This document shows, in pieces, positions 26,737 to 37,236 of a stretch of 64,000 nucleotides of DNA. Position numbers and translations under genes: made by a program. Where the stretch lies: positions 124,001 to 188,000 of the forward strand of contig VCJN01000965.1 of the NCBI GenBank assembly GCA_006384855.1, given 5' to 3'. Under the pieces are notes generated by a model. The model searched no databases. It saw only the letters and a program-made list of their open reading frames with translations, and was not told where the DNA came from. This stretch comes from Tetraselmis striata. Taxonomy: Eukaryota > Chlorophyta > Chlorodendrophyceae > Chlorodendrales > Chlorodendraceae. The first letter of the stretch is position 1. Each line of letters opens with the position of its first letter.

Positions 26737-28545
26737 ATGGCCCGCAGCTTGGACACAGAGGCCTCGCTGAGCATGAGGGTGGAGTTGGGCGACGATTCCG
26801 TCCTGGCTTCGCTGGGCTCCGCGTCGGCGTTTGCAGCGGCGCCGCGCAGCTCTGTGCGGCTCCCGTCCGATGCGTTCGAGGGCGTGGGGGAACTGGATGT
26901 TCAGACGGAGAAGGAGCGCTACACGGGCGGTGAGGCGCCGCGGCTGGCAGTGCACTGGAGCGCCGCGCTCGGGCGCGCCACCCCGCAGCCGCACACCGAC
27001 TACAGCATCCCCGAGTTTGCGGACTTCGCCGAGTTCCGCGACCACGAGCGGCGCATGCGAGCGCGCAATCGCACACGCGCCGCCTGGGCCACGGGCACCC
27101 AGCCCGACGAAGCCGCCTGCAGTACCAGCGGCTGCGAGGTGGCGGGCGGCAACGAGCTGTTTTTATCGCACAGCTGGCGGAGCGCCTTGCCGACACAGAA
27201 GCGCAAGTGGCAGTTGATCGGAGCTCTGAGCAGCATGCCCGCCTCCAGCGAACCGCGGGTAACCTCCTTTCCCACTGGGGCGGTTCACTCCCACTACCCC
27301 GCCTTCCCCCTTTGTCGATCCCCGTCACTCCCGCAACCTCATCCCGCTGACCCGCCCTCTCGTTTCGGCTGCTCGCAGGCATTCGGCGAGTCCTCCCTAG
27401 CTGGGATGACTTACTGGTGTGCCCATGGAGCCAATCGCGCTTCACTGACCTTGTGTTTATGGGGGTGGTGGAGGGCAACCGGGGGGAGGTGGGGTGGGTT
27501 GGGGGGGGGGGGGGCGCTTGAGGCCGCGGTGATGGCGCTGAGGGCATGGTGGGCATGGGCTTGGCCTGGTGTGCGCAGGGCAGATTACCTTGACCTGCAC
27601 GCGGAGGGGCCAGTGAAGTGGCGGGAGGAGATCTTCAGGGGCATCCGCTGCAGCGCCAAGGTGGTGTGCTTCATTGACGGGGAGTACCTCAAGAGCTTCA
27701 ACTGCTTACAGGCAAGCAAGAAAGCCAGCTGATCCGCCGCCCGACCACGCGTGGAGGAGGCTGCAAGCTGATCCCCTGTCCTTGTCTCTTACACATGCAG
27801 GAGCTGGCGTGTGCGGTCCATCATTCAAAGCCGCTGGTGCCGGTGATCATGGATCAGGCTGCCTGGCACCTGCTGACCACGCCGCGCGGCGCGGAGGAGG
27901 TCCTCCAGGACCCGGGCTGCGGGCTGGCGGACTACCTGGGCAGGCCGCTGCTGGAGGGGCAGCCGCTGAGCGAGGACACGCTGCGGGAGCTGTACTGGCA
28001 GCTGAGCGCCATCAACTTTTGCCCTTGCCGCCAGGAGGATGTCGCCAGCATGGGGGTGGTGGAGGTGGTGCGCAACCTGCAAACGTACATCGGCAAGGAC
28101 ATCCCCTACCTTAAGGTCTCCTCTCCCAATCCTGCGCCTCTTTCCTCCCCGCTGGGTACGTCCTATGTCCTGAGAGAATTTTTCCTGGAGAGCTCGCCAA
28201 CCCTGCCTATCTGCCCGCCCTCTCTCGCCTCAGGAGTATGCGGAGCTGGACCGGCGCGCGCGGGACTGGGCGGCCAGGGGGGAGCCCATCGCGGCGCTGC
28301 TGCACCGCGAGGAAATGTGGAAGTGGAAGGCGTGGGCCAAGATGGCCAACCGGCACGGGCAGAGGCCGCCGCCCAACGCGGTGCAGGCCGCCTACGTGGC
28401 AGCGTCGGAGCGCAGGTGCACGTTCAAGAAGCTGGCGGGCTGGGCGCTGGCGGCGGTGGTGGGAGCGCTGCTGCTGGCGGCGGTGGTATTTGCGGGCGTG
28501 ATGTGGGACCGCGCGGCGCGGCAGCGGGGTGCGTGCGGCACGTGA
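26737..28545 (+). CDS. TIR-domain protein with C-terminal transmembrane helix
   Basis: Exons 26737-27258, 27579-27711, 27801-28115 and 28234-28545 (TGA); about 425 aa. The Met at 26737 starts the conserved-looking part; in-frame sequence upstream is low-complexity proline. The N-terminal 135 residues are unrecognised. A TIR-like fold follows: 'ELFLSHSWR' (residues 140-148), a Trp-rich helix, 'VKWREEIFRGIRCSAKVVCF', and 'YLKSFNCLQ/ELACAV', where the Glu opening exon 3 aligns with the catalytic Glu of TIR NADases. Next come 'PLVPVIM', a linker, and a helix near residues 390-414, placing TIR on the N-terminal side of a membrane. Intron 2 (27712-27800) appears to use a GC-AG border. The exon 1/exon 2 phases disagree by one base, so that join is uncertain; a small extra exon near 27380 is possible. 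NAD cleavage or signalling is inferred from the family. Confidence 0.72.
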
Positions 28546-29089
28546 TCGCACACGCAATAGGAGCATTGAAAATAGTGGCCCGGCAATGGATGTAGATTGT
28601 CACCAGCAGTGCAGCTAGCCATTAAAGCGCCGGGATTTTACACTATGACTGCTCTTATTTGAAAAATCACCGGAAATACTGCGTCACCTACATCCCAGGC
28701 CGCCCGCAAAGGCCACAAGGCGGCGCCAGCATCGAATCACAACACGTACCCTGTGTGATGCCCACGCGGTCATGGCTGAAAGGGGCTGTTTGTTCACTGG
28801 CCAGCCATTGACAATACACTGGAGTGGGACGAATATGTATTTAAAAGGGTGTGCACATTACAATGTGGTGTCACATAGACCAGTTCCCAGTCTCCCACCC
28901 ACTGCACAACACTACAACTATCTCGTCACGGGGGACTCCTCGCGGGTATTCTTCCCCCTGAATCCACCGGCAGGTGGGCCGCATTTGGTCCCCATGGAAG
29001 ATTTGCTCCGCCCATGATAGCAGAGTACTACAACCTACGTTGCGGCTGGCTGCAAACGGGCCTCCTCTTGTCGCCCACTATAAAGCACT
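28546..29089. other. Gene-free spacer
   Basis: 3' flank of the TIR gene; nothing else recognised. Confidence 0.4.
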
Positions 29090-29290
29090 GCCATGTGCCC
29101 CAGGGACAGCGGTGCGGCCTGGTTCACTGCAGCACCTCCAGGCGCTCTCTGTTCACCGCCCACCAGCACGCGTTCATGTCCGCAGGGTAGACCGGCTTGT
29201 AAACCCACTTCAGCACCTCCAGGCGCCCTCGTGCAGCTGCCTCAACGCAAGCGCTCGCGTCATGCTGCCAGGCGCAGCCCCGCGCCTTCA
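29090..29290 (-). pseudogene. Ankyrin-repeat gene remnant
   Basis: On the minus strand about two ankyrin-type repeats are readable ('ACVEAAARGRLEVLKWVYK' and 'NACWWAVNRERLEVLQ'), followed by a stop. They resemble the repeats of the gene at 35210-36359 but are too short and isolated to be functional. Confidence 0.5.
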
Positions 29291-29424
29291 GCCATCACAA
29301 GGTCCCCTCTCTTCCGCTGCAACAGCTTCCCAACTACAGCGACTGCAGCAGTCACAAGCAATACGGGCGCCGGCACGGTTATCAGAACAATGCAAACATC
29401 TAAGAAGAATAAGAACCTGGCTGC

Positions 29425-29550
29425 TATGCCTGCCAGAGGTCGAATGCAGACAAAACTATAGCGGAACTATACCGAATGTCCTTATAGCTTGCATGCAAGC
29501 CCAACTTGAGACAGATAATAAGAGTCCTTGTAGGTGCGCCGGCTCCAGTA
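29425..29550 (+). repeat. Dispersed repeat 'LPEVE', copy 1
   Basis: About 125 bp running from 'cctgccagaggtcgaa' through 'cttatagcttgcatgcaagc' to 'taggtgcgcc'. It matches the minus strand of 62420-62545 closely and that of 55620-55700 more weakly. Read on the plus strand, copy 1 gives 'CLPEVE', then 'VLIACMQA', and copy 2 gives nearly the same, hinting at coding origin. Confidence 0.5.
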
Positions 29551-30649
29551 GCAGATCGGCAGAACATAGCAGTGAAAGGTCTGCCACGCCCATTGCCCAT
29601 TGCATAGATCCAGGCACCCTGCTGATTCTACGGCATAACACATCTTGTCTTCACCCCCGGACCAGTTGTCCCGCTCCAATGCCCACTGCAAAAATATTGA
29701 AATGTCCTTCTTAGGTGCGGTCGCGGGTTGCCTGCTTGCGGCGCAACGCTTTGGCGCAGCGGTCACAGCAGACGTGTAGCCGCTGCTACAGGCAGGAAGC
29801 ACGGGCCTGTCGGCGGGGCGATGGGCGGCTGCACCCGTCGCCTGGGTTGTATCATTGTTGGATTTAGGGAGCGCACTGATGGCCTGGCTATGTCCTAAGC
29901 CTTTAGCGACTACGGGTAGTAGGTACATTACTTATTATAGTAAGATCGAGCAAGCTGCCACGCCACCGCTATGACGAACAGCATCGCGATATAATATGCA
30001 CCCATTGCTGATGTTCTTCACATTTTACAACAGATTATACTTATTATCTACAACTAATGCGCTGACTCGCGTTACCTATCCTAGCCCTGCGCATACTGCC
30101 ACGGCGGCGGTCCCAGTCATCATCCCCCATCCCGGCGCGCGCCACTACCAACACGCACTGTTCACGACGACAACCGCCAGTAGCGACGACTATGGAGATA
30201 CCTGTACCCCGACCGAAATAACGACGGCGACCGGCAACGCAGTAGCAACGCGCGCGCTAAGCGCTTGCTATACTTTTCCACAAATTCGTATAAATTTATA
30301 TTATACTAAATTGCTCCTGATTTATTTTGAAATCCTTGTAGCCGCTATCCGTATCATTTTTAATTTTTTGCGGCATATCATATATTATTTATTATCTCAT
30401 AAATTATTATTATTCTTATGTATTTTGTAGCCAGATATATACCTTTGGATACCTTTCCATGAATTGTTCGACAGTTTGCACTATCATCGGCGCTACTGTT
30501 TAATGTCGCTTGCGTTCCTCCGTCGCGCGCACGCTGTAACGCTGTCTCTCAGATAGTGCTGCTGTGCTGCTCGCGGCGCCAGTGTCGTCGCAGCGCAGCC
30601 CGTGCCTGCAACACCACTGCGCAACGGCCGTATCACCTGCCAAAGAGCT
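29551..30649. other. Gene-free spacer with AT-rich stretch
   Basis: No supported gene. 30270-30470 is markedly AT-rich compared with the surroundings, followed by GC-rich sequence leading into the terpene synthase gene. The promoter presumably lies here. Confidence 0.45.
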
Positions 30650-32203
30650 ATGTCGTCGGCAGCCAGTACCGCAGCTGCGAATTTGCTAAGGCGCGGCTGC
30701 GCTAGCCGGCACTGCTGTGCGGCGGCGGTAGCGCGCTCGCCGACGAATGGGCGGGCGGGCCGTGGCTGCTTGGCGGGTAGCGCAATCAGCCGCTTCTCGG
30801 CACAGCGGATGCCGCCGCCGCTATACTGCCGCCGCTCCGCCAGAATGGCCACCGCAGTACTGAGCAGCAGGTCCGGTGATGGTGCTGCGACGGGCAGCAG
30901 CCTGCCGCGTGCGCTGGGCAGCGACTGGCCGAACCCCATGGCGTCGCCGGTCGAAGCCCATCCCGCCGCAGGCGCGCACGAGGCGGATATGCGCACGCTG
31001 CTGCGTCGGCTGGGGGTGCTGGGCCCCGCGGCCGGCAACGCCCGCGCGCAGGCCAAGGCCGAGGCGCGGCTGGCTGTGGCTGTAGCCTATGTTACGCTCT
31101 GCAGCCCGCCGTCCGCCACGCCGCAGGCGCTGCGCGTGCACGGGCTGTGGTTCCAGTGGGCGATGCACCTGGACGACGCACTAGACGGAATGGCGCAGGC
31201 CGAGAGGGCGGAGCTGCTGGACGGCATCCTCGAGCTCCTGGACGCCGCCGGCTCGAGGGGGTCCCCGCATGTAAGCCCACGAAAACAGTACTCCCACCCA
31301 TCCAACCCGCAGACCTCCCTTCATCGTCCTGCACATCCTCCAAGAAGCGCTTCCCTACCCTGGCGTTCACCCTCCTTTCACAAACGGGGGAGGATGCTCA
31401 CCCATCCGCAGTGGGCGTACTAGCGTATAGCGCTACATATAGGGCCACAGGTTTATGCATATACATTATTCTCTCCAAGTGATATCTAACTAGAGGCCTG
31501 TCCTATACATCCCTATGCCCCGCCCAATGCGGCTCAGGCACCAGTAGCGGACGCCCCAGAGGCGCACTGGGCGCTGGGGCAGGTTTTCTCCCGCGAGCTG
31601 GCGGCCGCCTACCCGGGAACCCCCGCCCTGGCGCTGTTCCGCGACGCCGCCGTGCAGCTGTTCCTCACGCCGGGCAGCCCGCCGCCTCCCACCGCCGGCC
31701 CGGAGGCGTACATGACGTGGCGCCAGCGTGACGTGGGCTTTGCCACCAACGCCGCGCTGGAGCAGGCGGCTGTCGGCCTGTGGCTGCCGCCGGAGGAGCA
31801 GCGCCGGCTGCAGCCGCTCCTGGAGGAGGCCTCGCTGTGCGCCGGGGCCACCAACGACCTGTGGTCGCTCCACCGCGACGGCGACACCAACCTCGTCGCC
31901 GCCATCCTGCGCCGCCCGGTGGCGGCCGCGGACGACCCGCATGTCGTGCTGGCGGCGGCGGAGGAGGGCGCCGCCCTGGCGGTGGAGTACCGCCGGCGCT
32001 TTGAGCAGGCGGCTGAGGGACTGGAGAGAGAGGAGGGCGGCGGCGGGGACGCGCAGCGCTTTGCAATGGGCGCCTTTGTGGGCGCGCTGCGGCGCTGGCT
32101 GGACGGCATCCAGGCGGTGGTGGCGAACGACCCCAGTGGCCGCTACGTCAGCCCACACGCTGCGCTGCGCCTGCTGCGAAAGAGTGCGCTGGAGGATCGC
32201 TAG
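30650..32203 (+). CDS. Class I terpene synthase, microbial type
   Basis: Exons 30650-31270 and 31538-32203 (TAG), joined by a GT-AG intron of 267 bp in phase 0; 428 aa. An alternative Met at 30602 would lengthen the leader by 16 residues. The first 60 or so residues are rich in Ala, Arg and Ser and poor in acids, as in plastid or mitochondrial targeting peptides. Three signatures place it in the class I terpene cyclase fold. D175-D-A-L-D179 is a DDxxD metal-binding motif. N313-D-L-W-S317-L-H-R-D321 is the NSE triad. R409-Y410 matches the C-terminal RY pair. 'YMTWRQRDVGF' lies where the effector helix is expected. It should ionise a prenyl diphosphate (C10-C20) with magnesium; the product cannot be told from sequence. 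It is single-domain and lacks the long two-domain plan of land-plant enzymes. There are no pathway neighbours. Confidence 0.82.
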
Positions 32204-33009
32204 CGCGTGGCGGGTGGCCGGTAGGTTGGGGGGGCAGTGGGGTGCTGGAACAGCACCAATGCGGTGGGTCGCCTGATATTTGGGGCTCCATTGCATGCTG
32301 CTGCGGCCGGTTGCAACGTCATACTGAGGCGATGTAGGTCGCCGCTGCTCTGAGAAGGCAACATGCCCCTGCCTCCAAATTATATATCACACCCACACCC
32401 CCCCCCCCTCACACACACACACACACACACCTTTGGCTGCGCTCACGACAAATGGTCCCCCCTTCACCCGTGTTCTGAAGACGGCAAAGCTTTGAAAAGC
32501 TGGGAAAACCTGAGTAAATAAAGCAGAATATAAGTATGCTTCAAGCGCACCACTGGATAAATATGGTAAACGTGTGGTGTTTGATCCAATGCAGTGATTC
32601 ATTATTGTGCTGGCCCACGCGGGCAGTTAAATGGTAGGATGGGTGAAATGTGTGCGGTGCTGTGCTGTCATAGGTAGGGTGCGCAAGGTATGATTGCACG
32701 ATATGGATATATGTGCATATACACACATGTACAATTCACATACTGCGCACAGGTGGCAATTAATGCCAATCGGAGGGGCCTGGCCTTGTTTGATTTGCCA
32801 CCTGTGTTGCGTTCTTATATTTCTATTCTATTCCACCTTATATTCTTATGATTGTTATATTATTGGTGAAGCTATTCCATTGTAGCGGATTGTGTAGACG
32901 CGGTACTACGGATTGTGTTCTCATTCCTGGCTAGATTGCGCGTTGCTTGATTACAAGAACGGCGTGTGCTTTGGTCCTTCCCCAATGCGCTATGTATTAT
33001 CCCAACCAG
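32204..33009. other. 3' flank of the terpene synthase gene
   Basis: No gene. A possible AATAAA at 32517-32522 lies 314 nt after the stop, and a microsatellite is at 32410-32430. Confidence 0.4.
32410..32430 (+). repeat. (AC)n microsatellite
   Basis: About ten AC units following a C-rich stretch. Confidence 0.85.
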
Positions 33010-33222
33010 TATATGGTAAAAGTAAAGTAAAGTTCGCTCCGGGACATGGGCCGAAGCCGGCCCAGCACTTGACCTTGTGCGCCAACTGCAGCCATAGCTC
33101 TGGCATAGCCCGTAGACCATTGCCTCATTCGAACCCGAAGGGCTAATGCATCAACCGGGTAAACCCCGGGCACGCCGGGCCGATATTGCCGAAATACATC
33201 GGCCAGGAATCGAACCCGGGTA
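33010..33222 (-). repeat. SINE-like dispersed repeat, copy 2
   Basis: Minus-strand copy of the family at 12837-13102 (shared 18-bp block at 33146-33163). On the minus strand it begins just after the complement of ggaatcgaacc at 33206-33216, a perfect RNA polymerase III B box. It ends with 'gcgaactttactttactttt', similar to the tail of copy 1. Upstream on the same strand is the hairpin segment also found at 25372. I could not find an A box at proper spacing or a cloverleaf, so it is not a tRNA gene. Confidence 0.55.
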
Positions 33223-33761
33223 TATGGTATTACTCATCCATCCCGCCTTGGCCGCTTATAGGCGGCTTGCTGTGTTGATCTTTTAGTTAGTACTGCTTTT
33301 ATTAGCGGTGGATTCGTTACTGGCCTTTTCGTAATTCACATCAGTATGTACGCGTTGTATCCACGTTAATTTTATCCGGTAACTCGATGGTAATTTTACC
33401 GCCCGGGACCAGTAAGGATATTTCGACGATTCGATGGGGATATAGTACCCTCACCTCATAGTAGCGCGTAGTTCTCGTGAACGTCGTAATCTCATCGTTG
33501 TTTATCAATCCGCGTTCCTGTATCGCTATCTAATTTCAAGCAATGTACGCATACATTTTCTGAATATATGGGCAATACAAACTCAAACAATGAATGCTCG
33601 TAGTGCTTTCCGAAATCAATTCGCAATACGACTGAGATGCATCCGTCATTTTTGTTATCACAGAAATCCAAAATGTCAGCACATTTTCTATTCTATTCTA
33701 TTTATAATTGCCGAGTCTCCATCATAATAGACTGGTTAGGTATATGAATGCATGAATACAA
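33223..33761. other. Gene-free spacer
   Basis: It contains the minus-strand copy of the aacacagcaagccgcc hairpin at 33249-33276. Nothing else recognised. Confidence 0.4.
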
Positions 33762-33815
33762 TGTGTGTGTGTGTGTGTGTGTGTCTGTGTGTGTGTCTGT
33801 GAGTGTGTGTCTGTG
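33762..33815 (+). repeat. (GT)n microsatellite with CT interruptions
   Basis: GT repeats interrupted three times by CT, up to about 33815. Confidence 0.85.
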
Positions 33816-35209
33816 AAGTTTGCCCCAGGAAGTGCACACTTTGATCCCATACAAACTGCTGGTTGCACGTCAACATCCTGCATCGCTGTTTCATAAACAT
33901 GAAGTAGGTATCGCGCGGATGAATGGGTACCGTGGTAGGGTCTCGCATTGGTGACGGGATGGCGGAATCAGAGCTGCACGTGCACATGTTCCTGCCGCTT
34001 CAAATGCGTAAATGCTTTCCTACCCTGCGACATGTCCCCAACTACACCAGCACTCCGCATGTTGCCCATCCTCCACGCCATTTCCTTGGCAGATTCAGTG
34101 ACAGGTCACGAGACAACGTGATTGCGACCGATAGCAAGTACCTTTGGCTTTGCACCGAGGGGGCCAGCAGCCAGGAGAGGGTTTTATTTGAGGATGGGCC
34201 ACTCACCAAGCCTTCAGATGTGAACTGCCTTTAAGGTGCATATGTGTGGTGCATAGGTGCACATCTCCGCCGTTCATTACACCACAATCGTGATTTGATG
34301 TCGCTTCGTTGGATTTAACTGCTACCGCCCCGCAGTAGTGCCATGCGGTAGCATGTCCGAGAGGTATCTGCCCTCCTTACTGCACTCGCTCGAAAGTGGC
34401 TCGCTGTCCGACCCAAGCCACGTTTCCAGTGGCGAGCAGATTTATTATATTGCTCGATTATTCCTCTTGCGGGAAAGTAATAGGCTTGATAGAAAGGGTG
34501 TGTTATTGGTGTGGCACAGAGCGGCTCGCATGAAGTCACTCGTCCACATCGTCCACACCATGTTACTTATCCTGACAAAGTTAGCCCAACATCCACCCGC
34601 TGACTACCTTGTCTGACTTGTTGATGCGCCACTCGCGCTTTGACACTGCAGCAGCAGGGTGCCTGTATGCTGGTACTCGTATCATTTAAGTCTTTCCCTG
34701 GAAAGGGCACCATCAAGCGGAACCCATTCCTGGGTTCATCTAGCTGGGCTCATTCCTCGGGTGTCTGCTGTGATACATCTCCTTGTCACAATACAGCAGC
34801 ACCTGGGGCTCTCCCCTAGCAACCTGCTTGCGGCTGCTTAACGCTGTCACACCCAGCCATCAACACCTGACCTGGTGAAACCCCCCACCTGGTGAACTCC
34901 GCATCACCCTGGCTAATGCGCCATTTGTGGTACCGGTCACTGTTTGTCCCATTGCGCTGGCAGAGCTCAACACCTGGCCAGCGCTCTATCCGGGGTCAGG
35001 CCCTTGCAGCGAGATGACGTGAACAGTCCATCTCCAGCATGTCAGCGCGCATTGCATAATCATAATCATCGCGATGTCCTCCGCCTTAAATCCTGCAAGC
35101 GAGGCGAACCACGAGCAACGCCAGTGTTCAGTGACTAAGCAAGTGCGAAAGGAAACGATATTTCAGATACCCGCTGCTGCAAGTAAAGGGGTTATCATGC
35201 GCAGCGGGT
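33816..35209. other. Gene-free spacer
   Basis: A 103-codon open frame (33923-34234, plus) shows no domain or codon signal and is not called. No other structure seen. Confidence 0.4.
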
Positions 35210-36359
35210 TCACGTGGTTATCTGCAGAATCCACGCCGCCACCGCATTGTGCCCGGAGCCTTGCGCCTGCCGGAGGCAATACTCCGCATCCCAGGGGCAG
35301 CCCTCCCCCCTCGCCCACTTCAGCATCTCCAGGTGCCCTCCTCGGGCTGCATGCGCGCAGGTGTCTTCATCCCAGGGGCAGCCCTGCGCCCTCGCCCACT
35401 GCAACGCCTCCAGGTGCCCCTCCTTGGCTGCGCAGGCGCACGTGTCTTTGTCCCAGGGGCAGCCCTGCGCCCTCGTCATCTGAAGCAGCGCCAGGTGCCC
35501 TCCCCAGGCTGCATGAGCGCAGGTGTACTCATTCCACGGGCAGCCCCGCTCCCTCGCCCACTGCAGCACCGCCTGGTGGCCTCCCCGGGCGGCTTCCCTG
35601 CATGTCCATTCATTCCAGGGGCAGCCCTGCTCCCTCGCCCAGTGCAAAACCGCCAAGTGTCCTCCGAAGGCGGCTCCAGCACAGGTGCTCTCATCCCAAT
35701 GGCAGCCCTCCCCGTGGGCCCACTGCAGAATCTCCAGATGTCCTCCTTTGGCGGCCTCGGCGCATGTGCGATCGTTCCAGGGGCAGCCATGAGCCCTCGC
35801 CCACTGCAGAGCCTCCAATTGCCCTCCACCCGCCGCCGCGGCGCAAGTCGTCGCATTCCATGGGCAGCCCTGCGCCCTTGCCCACTGCAGCACCTTTAGG
35901 TGTCCTCCCTCAGCTGCCCCGGCACATGTTGCCTCGTCCATGGGCGCGCCCTGCTTGTTCGCCCACTGCAGCACTGCCAGCTGTCCTTCGCGGGCCGCGC
36001 TCGAGCAGGCTCTCCCCGACAGCGCCCAGCCGCGCCGTTGCACGCCCCACTGTAGCACCTCCATCCTGGCGCCCTTCCTCCGCCGCCCTCACCACTCGCT
36101 CGTCGTCAAGCGAGCCACACCCGTGGCCAGCCGCCCACGTCAGCAGCTCCACCCTGGTCGTCACCACTCGCGGGTCCATCCGCCGCTCGCCATTGACCGT
36201 CTTCCCCGCGCCGTCGCGCGCCGACAGGCACACGCTCCGCAGCAAGCCGCGCCAAGTACTGCCCTCTGTGCCGTGCAGCTTGTCCGCCACCGCCTCCCAC
36301 TCGTCCACCGAAAGCTCTACCGGGCCGCCACGCCCCGTCTCGCGAGCAGCCATAGCCAC
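35210..36359 (-). CDS. Ankyrin-repeat protein, apparent frameshift
   Basis: The main frame runs 36064-35210 and encodes ten consecutive ankyrin repeats of about 27 residues. They share the pattern 'HLEVLQWARAQGCPWDE' plus 'TCAxAAxGG' and end in 'NAVAAWIL'. The repeats are visible in DNA as an 81-bp period. Upstream, 36359 to about 36070 encodes in another frame a plausible N-terminal domain ('ELSVDEWEAVADKLHG', then 'LLTWAAGHGCGSLDDERVV') ending in half a repeat. It joins the main frame only through a one-base shift near 36070. This is a sequencing error, a real disruption, or two start points. Ankyrin repeats bind proteins; this CPW-type repeat is common in large algal and protist families with unknown partners. 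No enzyme domain is visible. Confidence 0.72.
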
Positions 36360-37084
36360 TCTCCACAGCTCGAAGGACGGCGACTGCTTATCTCGGTGCT
36401 AACCGACTCTGTGCGCCGAGAGGCTCGGGCACGGGGTAGCGCTAATACCTGCCTCGGAGTGCTTTCACTATGATAGCGGCGGAATGGGGAACCAATTCCC
36501 CCTGGCTGGTGCCGCGGCTTGCCGGACCGCCAGGTCGTACGAATACCGGTACCGGTGCTCACGGAAACTGCGCTCGCAACTCAGGCCAGGGTCCCCGTGC
36601 GCGTCGATGCGGCTCGATACAAGGAGCGTAATTGTTTCTGCTATAGTGTTGTGTTGCGGCTGTATTGTGTTCGTGGCTGGGCTGGCCGGCTCGGGGCTAG
36701 AGGGTGACGAATTGGAGCGGTAGTATGCAGTGTGCAGTGTGTGAGGGGTTTGGTTACACGGGGTAGAGTCGGGCGAGTCGCTACGGCCTACGGGCGGGAG
36801 GCAAGGGGGCGCGGGGGCACCAGAGTGCAGAGCGTGTGTCAGACGCGTGTGGGATGACGTGACGACCCTGCTGATGGGCGGTGCGCTACTGCTCGTCGTA
36901 ATAGTGTCGCTTCAATTGCTACTACTATGCTGGTTCCTGTATGTTGTTCATATTGGAAATATAGAGGTTTGATTACACCGGGACTTTCTGTCACCGGTAC
37001 TGGCATAAACGTTAAGATTCTACTTTGAATGTTATTTATAGCTACCTGTACTCGCAGACCGCGTACCGCTTGGACTTCCCGATG
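36360..37084. other. Gene-free spacer
   Basis: It lies between the minus-strand ankyrin gene and the plus-strand retroelement relic. No promoter elements are clear. Confidence 0.4.
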
Positions 37085-37236
37085 TCGAGCCGCGCTAGCG
37101 ACAGCATGCGACATGCCTGCTACATGATGCCCCCGCACCAAGAGGGGAGCCCACCTTCTGCCTTTGAACCAGCTGACCAGCTATCGCAACGGAATCACAC
37201 CTCTCGTAGGTGTGCAAAGTGTGAACATCTCTATGA

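Noticed and set aside
30602-30649. Upstream Met of the terpene synthase as the true start
   Set aside because: It would add 16 residues before a better transit-peptide-like Met-Ser-Ser start at 30650; it cannot be excluded but is less likely.
33130-33230. tRNA gene on the minus strand
   Set aside because: A perfect B box exists, but the flanks do not fold as a cloverleaf and the sequence belongs to a dispersed repeat.
33923-34234. Possible 103-aa gene
   Set aside because: Length is expected by chance; composition is unlike the real exons in this window.
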